Shown: positions 54,945 through 63,330 of the stretch, piece after piece | Numbering within the stretch: position 1 is the stretch's first letter | How the letters are laid out: the number at the start of each line of letters is the position of its first letter | Source of the DNA: Agrococcus casei LMG 22410 | Lineage (GTDB): Bacteria; Actinomycetota; Actinomycetes; Actinomycetales; Microbacteriaceae | Assembly (NCBI RefSeq): GCF_900163565.1 | Contig: NZ_FUHU01000026.1 | Coordinates: 62,001 to 126,000 of the forward strand | DNA length: 64,000 bases | Reading direction: 5' to 3' | Notes under the pieces: generated by a model | What the model was told of the DNA's origin: nothing | Databases searched by the model: none | What the model saw: only the letters and a program-made list of their open reading frames with translations | Position numbers and translations under genes: made by a program

Positions 54945-55547
54945 CTTTGCCGCCCACATGATGATCATGAACGCCAGGATGATCGCGACGAAGATGTAAC
55001 CGGCACCGTGCAGGCGATCTGCCAGAGCCGCGTACGTGCCGCCTGCCGCCCATCCGGCGCTTGCGTACAGCGTTGCCCAGATGGCGCATGCCGGCAGGGT
55101 CCAGATGGCGAACCGCTTGTATGCGAAGCCGCTGGCGCCCACGGCGAGCGGCACGAGCGAGTGCGCAACGGGCAGGAACCGCGAGAGGAAGATGAATGGC
55201 CCGCCGCGGCGCAGCACGCTTCGCTCGATCGACTTCCAGGCGCGGAACCAGCGCTTTCGGCGGATGAGCAGCTGCAGGATTCGGGGCCGGAACACTTTGC
55301 CCAGAAAGTAGCCGAATGACTCGCCGAGCAGCGCGCCCAGTATGCAGCCGATGATCAGGCCGGCCCACTGCCACCAGTTCTCTGTCGCCGTTGCGGCAAC
55401 CAGCACCACGGTGTCGCCGGGCACGATGAGCCCGATGAGGATGCTCGTCTCAAGCGCGATCGCGACGAACGCGAGCAGCAGCCGCTGCCAGTCGGGCACA
55501 CTCGCCACGAACTCGAGCAGCGCGCTGATCAGGTCGTCGATCACCAC
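54915..55547 (-). CDS. DedA family membrane protein
   Basis: A 210-residue membrane protein of the DedA family, some members of which flip undecaprenyl phosphate or other lipids. Motifs: ETSILIGLIVPGDTVVLVAA (about 33), GALLGESFGYFLGKVFRP, FLSRFLPVAHSLVPLAVGAS with the conserved Arg, and ATLYASAGWAAGGTY. Start GTG 55547 lies directly after the stop of the upstream pabC-like gene. The C-terminal codons are built into a terminator hairpin. Confidence 0.93.
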   Translation of the reverse strand: MVIDDLISALLEFVASVPDWQRLLLAFVAIALETSILIGLIVPGDTVVLVAATATENWWQWAGLIIGCILGALLGESFGYFLGKVFRPRILQLLIRRKRWFRAWKSIERSVLRRGGPFIFLSRFLPVAHSLVPLAVGASGFAYKRFAIWTLPACAIWATLYASAGWAAGGTYAALADRLHGAGYIFVAIILAFMIIMWAAKKVIARFSRG

Positions 55548-56249
55548 CTACTGCATCACTCCTTCGCGGAGCGTGTCGAGCCGCGCACGCCAGACACTCG
55601 CCCGAGTCAGGTCAGCGAGCGGGGGTCCGCCGACCCAAGATGTAACGGGGCGGATGCCGTGTCTCGCGTTCATGATCCAGACTTCGCACCCCTCGAGATC
55701 AGCGGGCTGAGAGAACTCGGGCGACATCCGCACGCCGTCTGCAGCAGCAAGCCTCTTGACGGTGCGCCAGGTGACCGAATCGATGCGCTCAAGATCCTCA
55801 TCGGGATAGCAGAGCGTGTCGCCGCGCCACCAGCACATGGCCGAGAACGCACCCTCGATGACTTCGCCGTCGAAGCTCAGCAGAACGGCTTCTGTGGCGC
55901 CTGCTTCGGCGGCCTCGGCGTTGAGCTCGGCGAGCGCAGGCAGATCCGGGCCCTTGACTGCGGGAGTCGTGCGAGGGTCATTCGGCGAAGTCCAGAGCAC
56001 GGCAGCGTCGTCGAGACGAGGGTCTGGGCGGATGTCTCGCTCGAAGCGGCCATCCGCGAAGTCGACGCGCGGAAAGAATGCGCCGGCTGCAGGCGTGGCC
56101 TCGCGCGCTGCGCGCATTGCGGCCTCTGCTGCCGTCGCGTCGCCGCCGGAGAATTCGACGGCGCGAGAGAAGCGGGCCACGTGTGCCTCGAAGGCGAGCA
56201 CGCGACCGTCGAGGCTCAGCCAGGAGTCGGCTGCATCGACTGTTGCCAT
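55548..56249 (-). CDS. pabC: Aminotransferase class IV, aminodeoxychorismate lyase-like
   Basis: A 233-residue fold-type IV PLP protein. The PLP lysine is in TPAVKGPDLPALAEL (about 100), and the EAVLLSFDGEVIEGAFSAMCWW region matches the 4-amino-4-deoxychorismate lyase/branched-chain aminotransferase core. Divergent placement against pabB, at only 12 bp, supports a role in p-aminobenzoate and folate synthesis; branched-chain or D-amino-acid transamination cannot be excluded. ATG 56249 is backed by TAAACT ending 7 nt upstream on the minus strand. Confidence 0.85.
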   Translation of the reverse strand: MATVDAADSWLSLDGRVLAFEAHVARFSRAVEFSGGDATAAEAAMRAAREATPAAGAFFPRVDFADGRFERDIRPDPRLDDAAVLWTSPNDPRTTPAVKGPDLPALAELNAEAAEAGATEAVLLSFDGEVIEGAFSAMCWWRGDTLCYPDEDLERIDSVTWRTVKRLAAADGVRMSPEFSQPADLEGCEVWIMNARHGIRPVTSWVGGPPLADLTRASVWRARLDTLREGVMQ

Positions 56250-56262
56250 AGGATCGAGTTTA
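56249..56262. promoter_or_regulatory. Interlocked divergent promoters, pabC-like/pabB
   Basis: The start codons are separated by 12 bp. Plus strand: TAGGAT (56249-56254), whose first T is also the first base pair of the pabC-like ATG, lies 7 nt before ATG 56262. Minus strand: TAAACT (56262-56257), whose first base pair is the A of the pabB ATG, lies 7 nt before ATG 56249. Each -10 thus ends on the other gene's initiation codon. Confidence 0.65.
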
Positions 56263-57455
56263 TGCCAGAGTCGCCGCTCCTGATGCCGAGACTGGGGGCG
56301 ACCTGGTGGCAGGATGCGCGGCTCAGCGCGGCAGACGCCTTCTTTGCGCTCGGGGCGAACGACCCCGCTGCCGACGTGGTCTGGCTCGAGGATGCGGTCG
56401 CCGGAGTCAGCGTCATCGCTGCCGGCGGAGCCGTCGTCGAATCGGCAAGCCTCGAGTCGCTGCGGCTCGATGATCGGCTTGCGTGCGGCTGGATCGCGTA
56501 CGACGGGTCTTCGCGGTGGCTGCTGCCAGAGCGATGGGTCGTCGTCGATCAGGGCAGGGCTCAGCTGCAGTCGCGGGGGCGGGCCTGGAACCTCGCGGCG
56601 GTGTCTGCGGGGCCCCAGGCTCCTGCGGTGCCCGTGCTTGCGCATCCGCAGGTCGACGACACCGCGTACGCAGCCGCAGTGCGCGAATGCCAGGAGTGGA
56701 TCACCCGCGGCGACTCGTATGTCGCTTGCCTGACGACGCAGTGGCACGCACCGAAGATCGACCCGGTCGAGACGCACCGCCGTCTGCGCGCGCAGAGTCC
56801 TGTGCACCGGGGCGGCTTCATGCGGATCGGCGACACCGCCATCTCGTCGATCTCGCCAGAGCGCTTCCTCTCGGCCGCAGACGGCGAAGTCAAGACGAGC
56901 CCCATCAAGGGCACGAGGGCGCGGCACAGTGACCCGGAGGCGGATGCGCGAGCAGCTGAAGAGCTGCGCTCCAGCGTCAAGGAGCGGGCCGAGAATGTGA
57001 TGATCGTCGACCTCTGCCGAAACGACCTGCATCGTGTGTGCGACGCGGATTCGGTGTCGGTCTCGCAGCTGCTCGAGGTCGAGAGCTTTCCGACGGTGCA
57101 CCAGCTGGTCTCTTCTGTGCACGGACGCCTCTCAGGCGGCCTCGGTGTGCTCGATGCTGTCAGGGCGCTGTTTCCGGCCGGGTCGATGACCGGTGCACCC
57201 AAGGAGCGCACGATGCAGCTGCTCGCTGGCCTCGAGCCTTCAGAGCGCGGTCTCTACAGCGGCTGCTTCGGCTGGATCAGCGGAAGCGAAGGCGAGCTCT
57301 CGATGACGATCCGCACGATTGTGAGTGACTCAGGCGGCACGTCATTCGGCGTCGGCGGGGGAGTGACAGCACTCTCTGATGCCGACGACGAGGTGGCAGA
57401 GATGCATCTGAAGGCAAAGGCGCTGCGAGCCGCGCTGGCTGCTTCGCCCGCGTGA
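56262..57455 (+). CDS. pabB: Aminodeoxychorismate synthase component I (PabB-like)
   Basis: Chorismate-binding enzyme that makes 4-amino-4-deoxychorismate. The 397-residue product has ISSISPERFLSAADGEVKTSPIKGT at about 187-211 (two adjacent parts), NVMIVDLCRNDLHRVC, FPTVHQLVSSVHGRL, FPAGSMTGAPKERTMQLL (about 306) and the C-terminal SFGVGGGVTALSDADDEVAE. The short N-terminal domain and the PIKGT motif favour PabB over TrpE. No glutaminase subunit (PabA) gene is in this window. Confidence 0.92.
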   Translation: MPESPLLMPRLGATWWQDARLSAADAFFALGANDPAADVVWLEDAVAGVSVIAAGGAVVESASLESLRLDDRLACGWIAYDGSSRWLLPERWVVVDQGRAQLQSRGRAWNLAAVSAGPQAPAVPVLAHPQVDDTAYAAAVRECQEWITRGDSYVACLTTQWHAPKIDPVETHRRLRAQSPVHRGGFMRIGDTAISSISPERFLSAADGEVKTSPIKGTRARHSDPEADARAAEELRSSVKERAENVMIVDLCRNDLHRVCDADSVSVSQLLEVESFPTVHQLVSSVHGRLSGGLGVLDAVRALFPAGSMTGAPKERTMQLLAGLEPSERGLYSGCFGWISGSEGELSMTIRTIVSDSGGTSFGVGGGVTALSDADDEVAEMHLKAKALRAALAASPA

Positions 57456-57461
57456 CGCCGG

Positions 57462-57947
57462 TCAGGCGCTCTCGACGTAGGCGATGAGCTCGTCGAGCTC
57501 GAGCGTCCAGCCTTGGGCGAGTGAGCGAAGGGCCCGGAGCACCTGTGCGTCATCGCCTTCTGGGAAGGCGAAGCCCGACTCCTCGAGGTGAATGAGAGTG
57601 CCCAGCTCGTCGGGCTTGAGCGTGATCGCGACTCGCGAAGCGGCATCTGACATGAAGCCCTCTGCCCATGCGAACTCGAGTCGCTGGCCGGGCTCGACCG
57701 CCAGCACCTCTACTGCGAGCACGATCTCGCCCGTCCAGGCGATGCGACCGGTTGCGCCCGGCTTGATGCCTGCCGGGAAGGTCGCGATGTCACCGAGCCA
57801 GCCCGCAAGATGCGCTGGCTGGCTGATGGCCGTCCAGACGGCGGCAGGCTCTGCTCGAGCGGTTGCGACCCGCGTGATGCGACGCGACGGAACATCTGCC
57901 GTCGCAGGCGGATTCACGAAGTCGTCGCCGGTGCCGTCGAGGGTCAT
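57462..57947 (-). CDS. SRPBCC/AHSA1-family protein
   Basis: A 161-residue START-like protein: ITRVATARAEPAAVWTAISQPAHLAGWL at about 30-57 (two adjacent parts), IAWTGEIVLAVEVLAVEPGQRLEF and a C-terminal helix GWTLELDELIAYVES. Such domains bind hydrophobic ligands or, in AHSA1 relatives, Hsp90; the role is unknown. ATG 57947 has CAGAAT ending 6 nt upstream. It is convergent with pabB (6-base gap) and divergent from leuS. Confidence 0.88.
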   Translation of the reverse strand: MTLDGTGDDFVNPPATADVPSRRITRVATARAEPAAVWTAISQPAHLAGWLGDIATFPAGIKPGATGRIAWTGEIVLAVEVLAVEPGQRLEFAWAEGFMSDAASRVAITLKPDELGTLIHLEESGFAFPEGDDAQVLRALRSLAQGWTLELDELIAYVESA

Positions 57948-57953
57948 GGTTCG

Positions 57954-57982
57954 ATTCTGCCCTACAAAATCACGGCTACGAT
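57954..57982. promoter_or_regulatory. Divergent -10 boxes, SRPBCC/leuS
   Basis: Plus strand: TACGAT (57977-57982) ends 6 nt before ATG 57989 of leuS. Minus strand: CAGAAT (57959-57954) ends 6 nt before ATG 57947. The start codons are 41 bp apart. Confidence 0.45.
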
Positions 57983-57988
57983 TATTGA

Positions 57989-60484
57989 ATGCGCGTGCAT
58001 GGAGGAACAGTGCCAGAAGAACAGTACGATTTCGCGAGCCTGCAGGAGAAGTGGCAGCCCCGCTGGGAGCAGCTGCGCCCGTTCGCAACCGAAGACCCGA
58101 GTGACGAGCGCCCCAGAAAGTACGTGCTCGACATGTTCCCGTACCCCTCGGGCGATCTGCACATGGGGCACGCTGAGGCGTATGCGTATGGCGATGTGCT
58201 CGCCCGATACTGGCGCCACAGGGGCTACAACGTGCTGCATCCGATCGGCTGGGACTCCTTCGGCCTGCCCGCTGAGAACGCGGCGATCAAGAACGGCATC
58301 GACCCCAAGGCCTGGACCTACTCGAACATCGAGCAGCACAAGCGCTCGATGCACCGGTACGCGACCGCCTTCGACTGGGAGCGCATCCTCCACACCTCAG
58401 ACCCCGGCTATTACAAGTGGAACCAGTGGCTGTTCCTCGAGCTGTACAAGCGGGGTCTGGCGTACCGCAAGGACTCACCCGTCAACTGGTGCCCGAAAGA
58501 CCAGACCGTGCTGGCGAACGAACAGGTCGTCGCCGGCCAGTGCGAGCGGTGCGGCACCGAAGTCGTCAAGAAGAAGCTGACGCAGTGGTACTTCAAGATC
58601 ACCGACTACGCCGACCGGCTGCTCGACGACCTCGACCTGCTCAAGGGCAAGTGGCCCGACAAGGTGCTGCGCATGCAGGCCAACTGGATCGGCCGCTCGC
58701 GGGGCGCTGACGTCGACTTCACGATCGAGGGCAGCGACCGCACGGTTCCGGTGTTCACGACGCGTCCCGACACCCTGTTCGGCGTCACGTTCATGGCTGT
58801 CGCGCCCGACTCAGACCTGGCTGCAGAACTCGCCGCTGGCTCGGATGCCGAGTCGCGCATCCGCTTCCAGGACTACCTGACGTCGACCCAGAAGCTCACC
58901 GACATCGAGCGCCAGGCGACCGACCGCACCAAGACCGGCGTGCCCCTCGGGCGATTCGCGGTGAACCCCATCACCGGTGACCGCGTGCCGATCTGGGCAG
59001 CCGACTACGTGCTGGCCGACTATGGGCACGGCGCAGTGATGGGCGTGCCCGGCCACGACCAGCGCGACCTCGACTTCGCCCTGCAGTTCGGGCTCGAGGT
59101 CAAGGCTGTCGTGCAGCCCGTCGACGAAGACCCGATCGACCCCGCTGCCTCTGGCGAGGCATACGTCGGCGATGGCGCTGCGGTCAACTCGGGCGTGCTC
59201 GACGGACTCTCCGGCGCCGAAGCAGTCAGCGCTGCGATCCAGCTGCTCGAAGACCGGGGCACCGGCCGAGCTGCGACCACATACCGTCTGCGCGACTGGC
59301 TGATCTCGCGTCAGCGCTACTGGGGCACCCCCATCCCGATCCTGCATCGTGAAGACGGCACCATGGAGCCTGTTCCCGCCGAGCAGCTGCCGGTCGTGCT
59401 GCCTGAGGCAGAGGGGCTCAACCTGACGCCCAAGGGGCAGAGCCCGCTGGCCGCCGCGACGAGCTGGGTCGAGACGACCGCATCCGACGGCACTCCCGCG
59501 CTGCGCGACGCCGACACGATGGACACCTTCGTCGACTCCTCCTGGTACTACCTGCGGTTCCTGTCGTCGAAGGACGACACCCAGGCGTTCGACCCAGAAG
59601 AGGTGCGCAAGTGGGCGCCGATCGACGTCTACGTGGGCGGTGTCGAGCACGCGATTCTGCACCTGCTCTACTCGCGCTTCATCACCAAGGTGCTCTACGA
59701 CCTCGGCTACGTCGACTTCGAAGAGCCCTTCACAGCACTGCTCAACCAGGGCATGGTCATTCTCGACGGCGCGAAGATGTCGAAGTCGAAGGGCAATCTG
59801 GTCACGCTCTCTGAGGAGCTCGACCAGCACGGTGTCGACGCTGTGCGTCTGACGATGTGCTTCGCCGGGCCGCCCGAAGACGACATCGACTGGCACGACG
59901 TGTCTCCGGCCGGCAGCGGCAAGTTCCTGGCTCGCGCATGGCGACTGTCGGGTGAGGTGACATCGCCTGTCGGAGCAGACCCGACCGCCGGTGACCGCGC
60001 GCTTCGCTCGGTGACGCACCGCCTGCGCGCCGACCTGCCGTACCTGGTCGAGTCGTACAAGTTCAACGTTGTCGTCGCGCGCCTCATGGAGCTCACCAAC
60101 GCGATTCGCAAGACGGTCGACAACGGCCCCGGTGCCGCAGACCCCGCTGTTCGCGAGGCTGTCGAGCAGCTCGCCTCGACCGTGTCGCTCTTCGCGCCGT
60201 ACACGGCAGAGGACATGTGGGAGCGACTCGGTCACGAGGCTTCTGTTGCGAATGTGACCTGGGGCGAGGCAGACGAGGCGCTGCTGGTAGACGACACCGT
60301 CACGGCAGTCGTGCAGGTCACCGGCAAGGTTCGCGCCAGGCTCGAGGTCGACGCCGACATCACGGCAGACGAGCTCGAGCAGCTCGCCCTCGCAGACAGC
60401 GCGGTGCAGCGGTCGATCGGTGAGCGCGAAGTCGTCAAGACCATCGTGCGGGCTCCGAAGCTCGTGAACATCGTGGTGAAGTAG
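57989..60484 (+). CDS. leuS: Leucyl-tRNA synthetase
   Basis: Charges tRNA(Leu). The 831-residue product has the class I HIGH-type motif in [15 protein letters not shown] (about 54), the CP1 editing domain (about 220-420, with [16 protein letters not shown] and [16 protein letters not shown]), [11 protein letters not shown], and KMSKSKGN (about 595), followed by the anticodon-binding and C-terminal domains. ATG 57989 fits the leaderless promoter; GTG 58010, with GGAGG 4 nt before it, would remove 7 residues and is a fair alternative. I looked for a T-box leader and saw none. Confidence 0.96.
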   Translation: MRVHGGTVPEEQYDFASLQEKWQPRWEQLRPFATEDPSDERPRKYVLDMFPYPSGDLHMGHAEAYAYGDVLARYWRHRGYNVLHPIGWDSFGLPAENAAIKNGIDPKAWTYSNIEQHKRSMHRYATAFDWERILHTSDPGYYKWNQWLFLELYKRGLAYRKDSPVNWCPKDQTVLANEQVVAGQCERCGTEVVKKKLTQWYFKITDYADRLLDDLDLLKGKWPDKVLRMQANWIGRSRGADVDFTIEGSDRTVPVFTTRPDTLFGVTFMAVAPDSDLAAELAAGSDAESRIRFQDYLTSTQKLTDIERQATDRTKTGVPLGRFAVNPITGDRVPIWAADYVLADYGHGAVMGVPGHDQRDLDFALQFGLEVKAVVQPVDEDPIDPAASGEAYVGDGAAVNSGVLDGLSGAEAVSAAIQLLEDRGTGRAATTYRLRDWLISRQRYWGTPIPILHREDGTMEPVPAEQLPVVLPEAEGLNLTPKGQSPLAAATSWVETTASDGTPALRDADTMDTFVDSSWYYLRFLSSKDDTQAFDPEEVRKWAPIDVYVGGVEHAILHLLYSRFITKVLYDLGYVDFEEPFTALLNQGMVILDGAKMSKSKGNLVTLSEELDQHGVDAVRLTMCFAGPPEDDIDWHDVSPAGSGKFLARAWRLSGEVTSPVGADPTAGDRALRSVTHRLRADLPYLVESYKFNVVVARLMELTNAIRKTVDNGPGAADPAVREAVEQLASTVSLFAPYTAEDMWERLGHEASVANVTWGEADEALLVDDTVTAVVQVTGKVRARLEVDADITADELEQLALADSAVQRSIGEREVVKTIVRAPKLVNIVVK

Positions 60485-60485
60485 C

Positions 60486-60515
60486 GACTCTCCACAGAGC
60501 AGACTCTGCACAGCC
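60486..60515 (+). promoter_or_regulatory. Duplicated CTCT(C/G)CACAG box upstream of comEA-comEC
   Basis: GACTCTCCACAG (60486-60497) and GACTCTGCACAG (60502-60513) are tandem copies with a 16-bp period. The 14-base string at 60502-60515 is identical to that at 8987-9000 upstream of yraN-comM-dprA. The second copy ends 52 bp before ATG 60565. Confidence 0.7.
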
Positions 60516-60551
60516 TCGGTCAGGGGCGTGCAGGGTCTGAACGCCTGCGCA

Positions 60552-60557
60552 TAGCCT
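60552..60557 (+). promoter_or_regulatory. Leaderless -10 box (TAGCCT) for comEA
   Basis: TAGCCT ends 7 nt before ATG 60565. With transcription starting at the ATG, the duplicated box covers about -52 to -79. Confidence 0.5.
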
Positions 60558-60564
60558 CGGGCGC

Positions 60565-61104
60565 ATGCTCGGAGACAAGCTGCGAATCGGAGCCGGTGCG
60601 GCTGTCGTGCTGGTGATCGGCGCCGTCGCAGGCGCAGCGGTCACGAACGCCGTGCAGCCGGCTCCTGCCGCCCAGATCGCCGTGGCCGAGGCGTCTGCGA
60701 GCACAGAGCTCTACGTCGACGTGCAGGGCGCCGTCGAGCGGCCCGGCATCGTCATGCTCTCGTCGGGCGCGCGCGTCATCGACGCGGTGGCCGCGGCCGG
60801 GGGAATGACGGATGACGCGGCAGCCGGGTCGGTCAACCTCGCTCGCGAGGTGGTCGACGGTGAGCAGCTCGTCGTGCCCGACGGCAGCGCTGAAGCAGCC
60901 GGAGCAGACGACGGCCTCGTCAGCATCAACAGTGCCTCAGCCGAGGAGCTGCAGATGCTGTCGGGCATCGGTCCGGCACTGTCGAGCGCCATCATCGCCT
61001 ATCGCGACGAGAACGGACCCTTCACCGCGGTCGAGCAGCTCGAAGAGGTTCCCGGCATCGGGCCTGCCATGATGAGCCGCCTCGCATCCCTGGTGAAGCT
61101 GTGA
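60565..61104 (+). CDS. comEA: ComEA, DNA receptor for uptake
   Basis: Membrane-anchored protein that binds double-stranded DNA outside the cytoplasmic membrane during transformation. The 179-residue product has one N-terminal membrane segment (about 8-28), a SLBB domain (about 50-105, YVDVQGAVERPGIVMLSSG), and a C-terminal double helix-hairpin-helix (about 117-177: INSASAEELQMLSGIGPALS and LEEVPGIGPAMMSRLASL). It overlaps comEC by 4 bases. Confidence 0.95.
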   Translation: MLGDKLRIGAGAAVVLVIGAVAGAAVTNAVQPAPAAQIAVAEASASTELYVDVQGAVERPGIVMLSSGARVIDAVAAAGGMTDDAAAGSVNLAREVVDGEQLVVPDGSAEAAGADDGLVSINSASAEELQMLSGIGPALSSAIIAYRDENGPFTAVEQLEEVPGIGPAMMSRLASLVKL

Positions 61105-63320
61105 GGCCAGGCGGCATGCGACTCGATCTGCGCCTGGCGGTTCCGGTTGCGACAGCATGGGCCACGATCAGCGCCGCAACCGTGCTGCGTGCTGACGGAG
61201 CAGCACTGTGCCTTGTGGTGCTTGCGGTCACGCTGTGCGCTGTCATGAGCGCGTGGGCGCTGCGGCGGCACCCGCGGCTCTTCGCTTCGCTGCTCATGAT
61301 CGCCGTCGCTGGCGGAGCCACGCTGCTGCTGGCCGTGCGCTGGTCGTCAGTGCCGTTGACCCCGGATGATCCGCCTGAGCGCTGCGAGGTCGAGGCGAGA
61401 CTGAATGCCGGCAACCCGCTGCCGGTCACCGTCGATGTCGCAGCGTCGGAGTGCGACGGCGACCCCGGACCCATCGGAGAAGCGCTCATGCTCGAGGCCG
61501 AACTGAACCCGCAGGAGCTGGGCTTCGGCACGCGCTTCACCGCTGACTGCAGCACGTGGCTGTTCGAGGGCACCTGGATGCTCGAATGCACCGACGCCGT
61601 CGTGCTCGAGCGGCCGACGCACGCGGTGCTCAGCGCGGCCTGGCGCGGGGAGTTCCAGCAGGCGACCGCATGGCTGCCGGGTGACGGGGGAGCACTGCTC
61701 GCCGGCCTTGCCATCGGCGACACCTCGCGAACCGACGACGATCTGCAGAAGGCAATGCTCGACGCGGGCCTCTCGCATCTGACGGCCGTCTCGGGCGCCA
61801 ACTGCGCAATCGTGACCGGTGCCGGGTTCGCTGCCGCAGCTGCGCTCGGAGCCCGGCGCGGTGTGCGCGTTATCGTCGCAGCGGCCACACTGGTGCTCTT
61901 TGCGGTGCTGGTGACTCCTGAGCCCAGCGTCGTGCGCGCATCCCTCATGGCCGGCATCGCCCTGCTGGGACTGCTGCGAGGCGAGCCCCGCGGCGCCCTG
62001 CCGCTCATCGCACTGGCCGTGTTCGCCGCGCTCTTCATCAACCCGCAGCTGGCGCTCACCGTAGGCTTCGTGCTGTCGGTGCTCGCGACAACCGGTCTCG
62101 TGGTGCATTCGGCCCCGCTCGGAGCGTGGCTCTCGAAGTGGCTCCCCACGCCGCTTGCGCTGGCCATCGCGGTTCCGGCGGCGGCGCAGCTGTGGTGCCT
62201 GCCCATGCTCATCACCCTCGACAACGGAGTGCAGCCGCTCTCGGTGCTCTGGAATCTCGCTGCCGCTCCCGCTGCGCCGATTGTCACGGTGGTCGGGCTC
62301 GTTGCATGCATCGCAGCGCAGTTCAGCGGGATCATCGGCGGTCTCATCGCGGCCATCGCGTGGCCGGCGGCAGCGTGGATCGGGGCCCTCGCACGGCTCA
62401 GTGAGACCCTGCCGAGCGTGCAGGTGCCCTGGCCGGGCGGATGGATCGGCGCTGTGCTGAGTGCGGTGCTGGTGGCCGGCGCGCTCATCATGCTGCGACG
62501 GCAGCGCCTGGGGTCGGCAGTCGTGGCTGCGGCGTGCTGTCTCGGCCTGCTCTCTGCCACCGTGCCCCAGGTCGTGCAGTGGAGCGCCCTGCGCGACTGG
62601 CGGATCGTGCAGTGCGATGTCGGCCAGGGCCACGCGACGCTGTTCAGAGCGGCGGGTCAGACCGTGCTGATCGACACCGGTCCCGACCCCGAAGCGCTCA
62701 GGGAGTGCCTTGCCACAACACACGTCGACCGAATCGACGCGCTGCTGCTGACGCACTTCGACCACGATCACTCGGGCGCCGCAGAAGCCGTCGCCGGGCT
62801 GACGTCGACGGTCGTGCACGGGCCGACGGATGCGGATGCGGCCGAACAGCTGCACATACTGGCCCAGCACGGTGTCGAGGCCGTCGAGGTCGAACAGGGG
62901 CAGCGCATCGACGTCGGGCCGATCGGCATCGACGTGCTCTGGCCGCCGCCGGAGAGCGATGCCGGCAACGAGGGCTCGCTCGTGCTTGCGCTGCACGCAG
63001 ACGCCGACGGCGTCGCTGAGCTGATTGTGCTCGGCGACATCGGCGAGCGCCAGCAGCGGCGCCTGAAGGGGAGCCTGCCGCCAGCCCACGCGATGCTCGC
63101 CGCACACCACTGCAGCCGCGATCAGGACGCAGCACTGTACGCAGAGGTCGCTCCTCCCGTCGTGCTCGTCGGGGTGGGCGAGAACACGTACGGCCACCCG
63201 ACCCCATCGTGCCTCTCGCTGATCGAGGCCGCGGACTCGGCAGCGCTGCGCACCGATCTGCTCGGCACCATCGCGATCATGGCCGACGGCACGGTCTGGT
63301 CAGAACGCCGCGCCAACTAG
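61101..63320 (+). CDS. comEC: ComEC, DNA uptake channel
   Basis: Polytopic membrane channel that takes single-stranded DNA into the cell. The full-length 739-residue product has an N-terminal DUF4131-like region with an OB fold (about 60-170), the competence membrane domain (about 185-500, with GLSHLTAVSGANCAIVTG), and a C-terminal metallo-beta-lactamase domain (about 505-735) with VGQGHATLFR, the metal motif THFDHDHSG (about 552) and AHHCSRDQD. GTG 61101 overlaps the comEA stop. No frameshift is seen, so the uptake machinery encoded here looks intact. Confidence 0.95.
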   Translation: MRPGGMRLDLRLAVPVATAWATISAATVLRADGAALCLVVLAVTLCAVMSAWALRRHPRLFASLLMIAVAGGATLLLAVRWSSVPLTPDDPPERCEVEARLNAGNPLPVTVDVAASECDGDPGPIGEALMLEAELNPQELGFGTRFTADCSTWLFEGTWMLECTDAVVLERPTHAVLSAAWRGEFQQATAWLPGDGGALLAGLAIGDTSRTDDDLQKAMLDAGLSHLTAVSGANCAIVTGAGFAAAAALGARRGVRVIVAAATLVLFAVLVTPEPSVVRASLMAGIALLGLLRGEPRGALPLIALAVFAALFINPQLALTVGFVLSVLATTGLVVHSAPLGAWLSKWLPTPLALAIAVPAAAQLWCLPMLITLDNGVQPLSVLWNLAAAPAAPIVTVVGLVACIAAQFSGIIGGLIAAIAWPAAAWIGALARLSETLPSVQVPWPGGWIGAVLSAVLVAGALIMLRRQRLGSAVVAAACCLGLLSATVPQVVQWSALRDWRIVQCDVGQGHATLFRAAGQTVLIDTGPDPEALRECLATTHVDRIDALLLTHFDHDHSGAAEAVAGLTSTVVHGPTDADAAEQLHILAQHGVEAVEVEQGQRIDVGPIGIDVLWPPPESDAGNEGSLVLALHADADGVAELIVLGDIGERQQRRLKGSLPPAHAMLAAHHCSRDQDAALYAEVAPPVVLVGVGENTYGHPTPSCLSLIEAADSAALRTDLLGTIAIMADGTVWSERRAN

Positions 63321-63323
63321 GAT
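63318..63323 (+). promoter_or_regulatory. Leaderless -10 box (TAGGAT) for holA
   Basis: TAGGAT starts with the comEC TAG stop and ends 7 nt before ATG 63331. Confidence 0.55.
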
Positions 63324-63330
63324 TGACCTC

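Noticed and set aside
57948-57988. T-box or other leader upstream of leuS
   Set aside because: The 41-bp divergent gap is too short and contains a leaderless -10 box; no terminator-antiterminator structure is possible.
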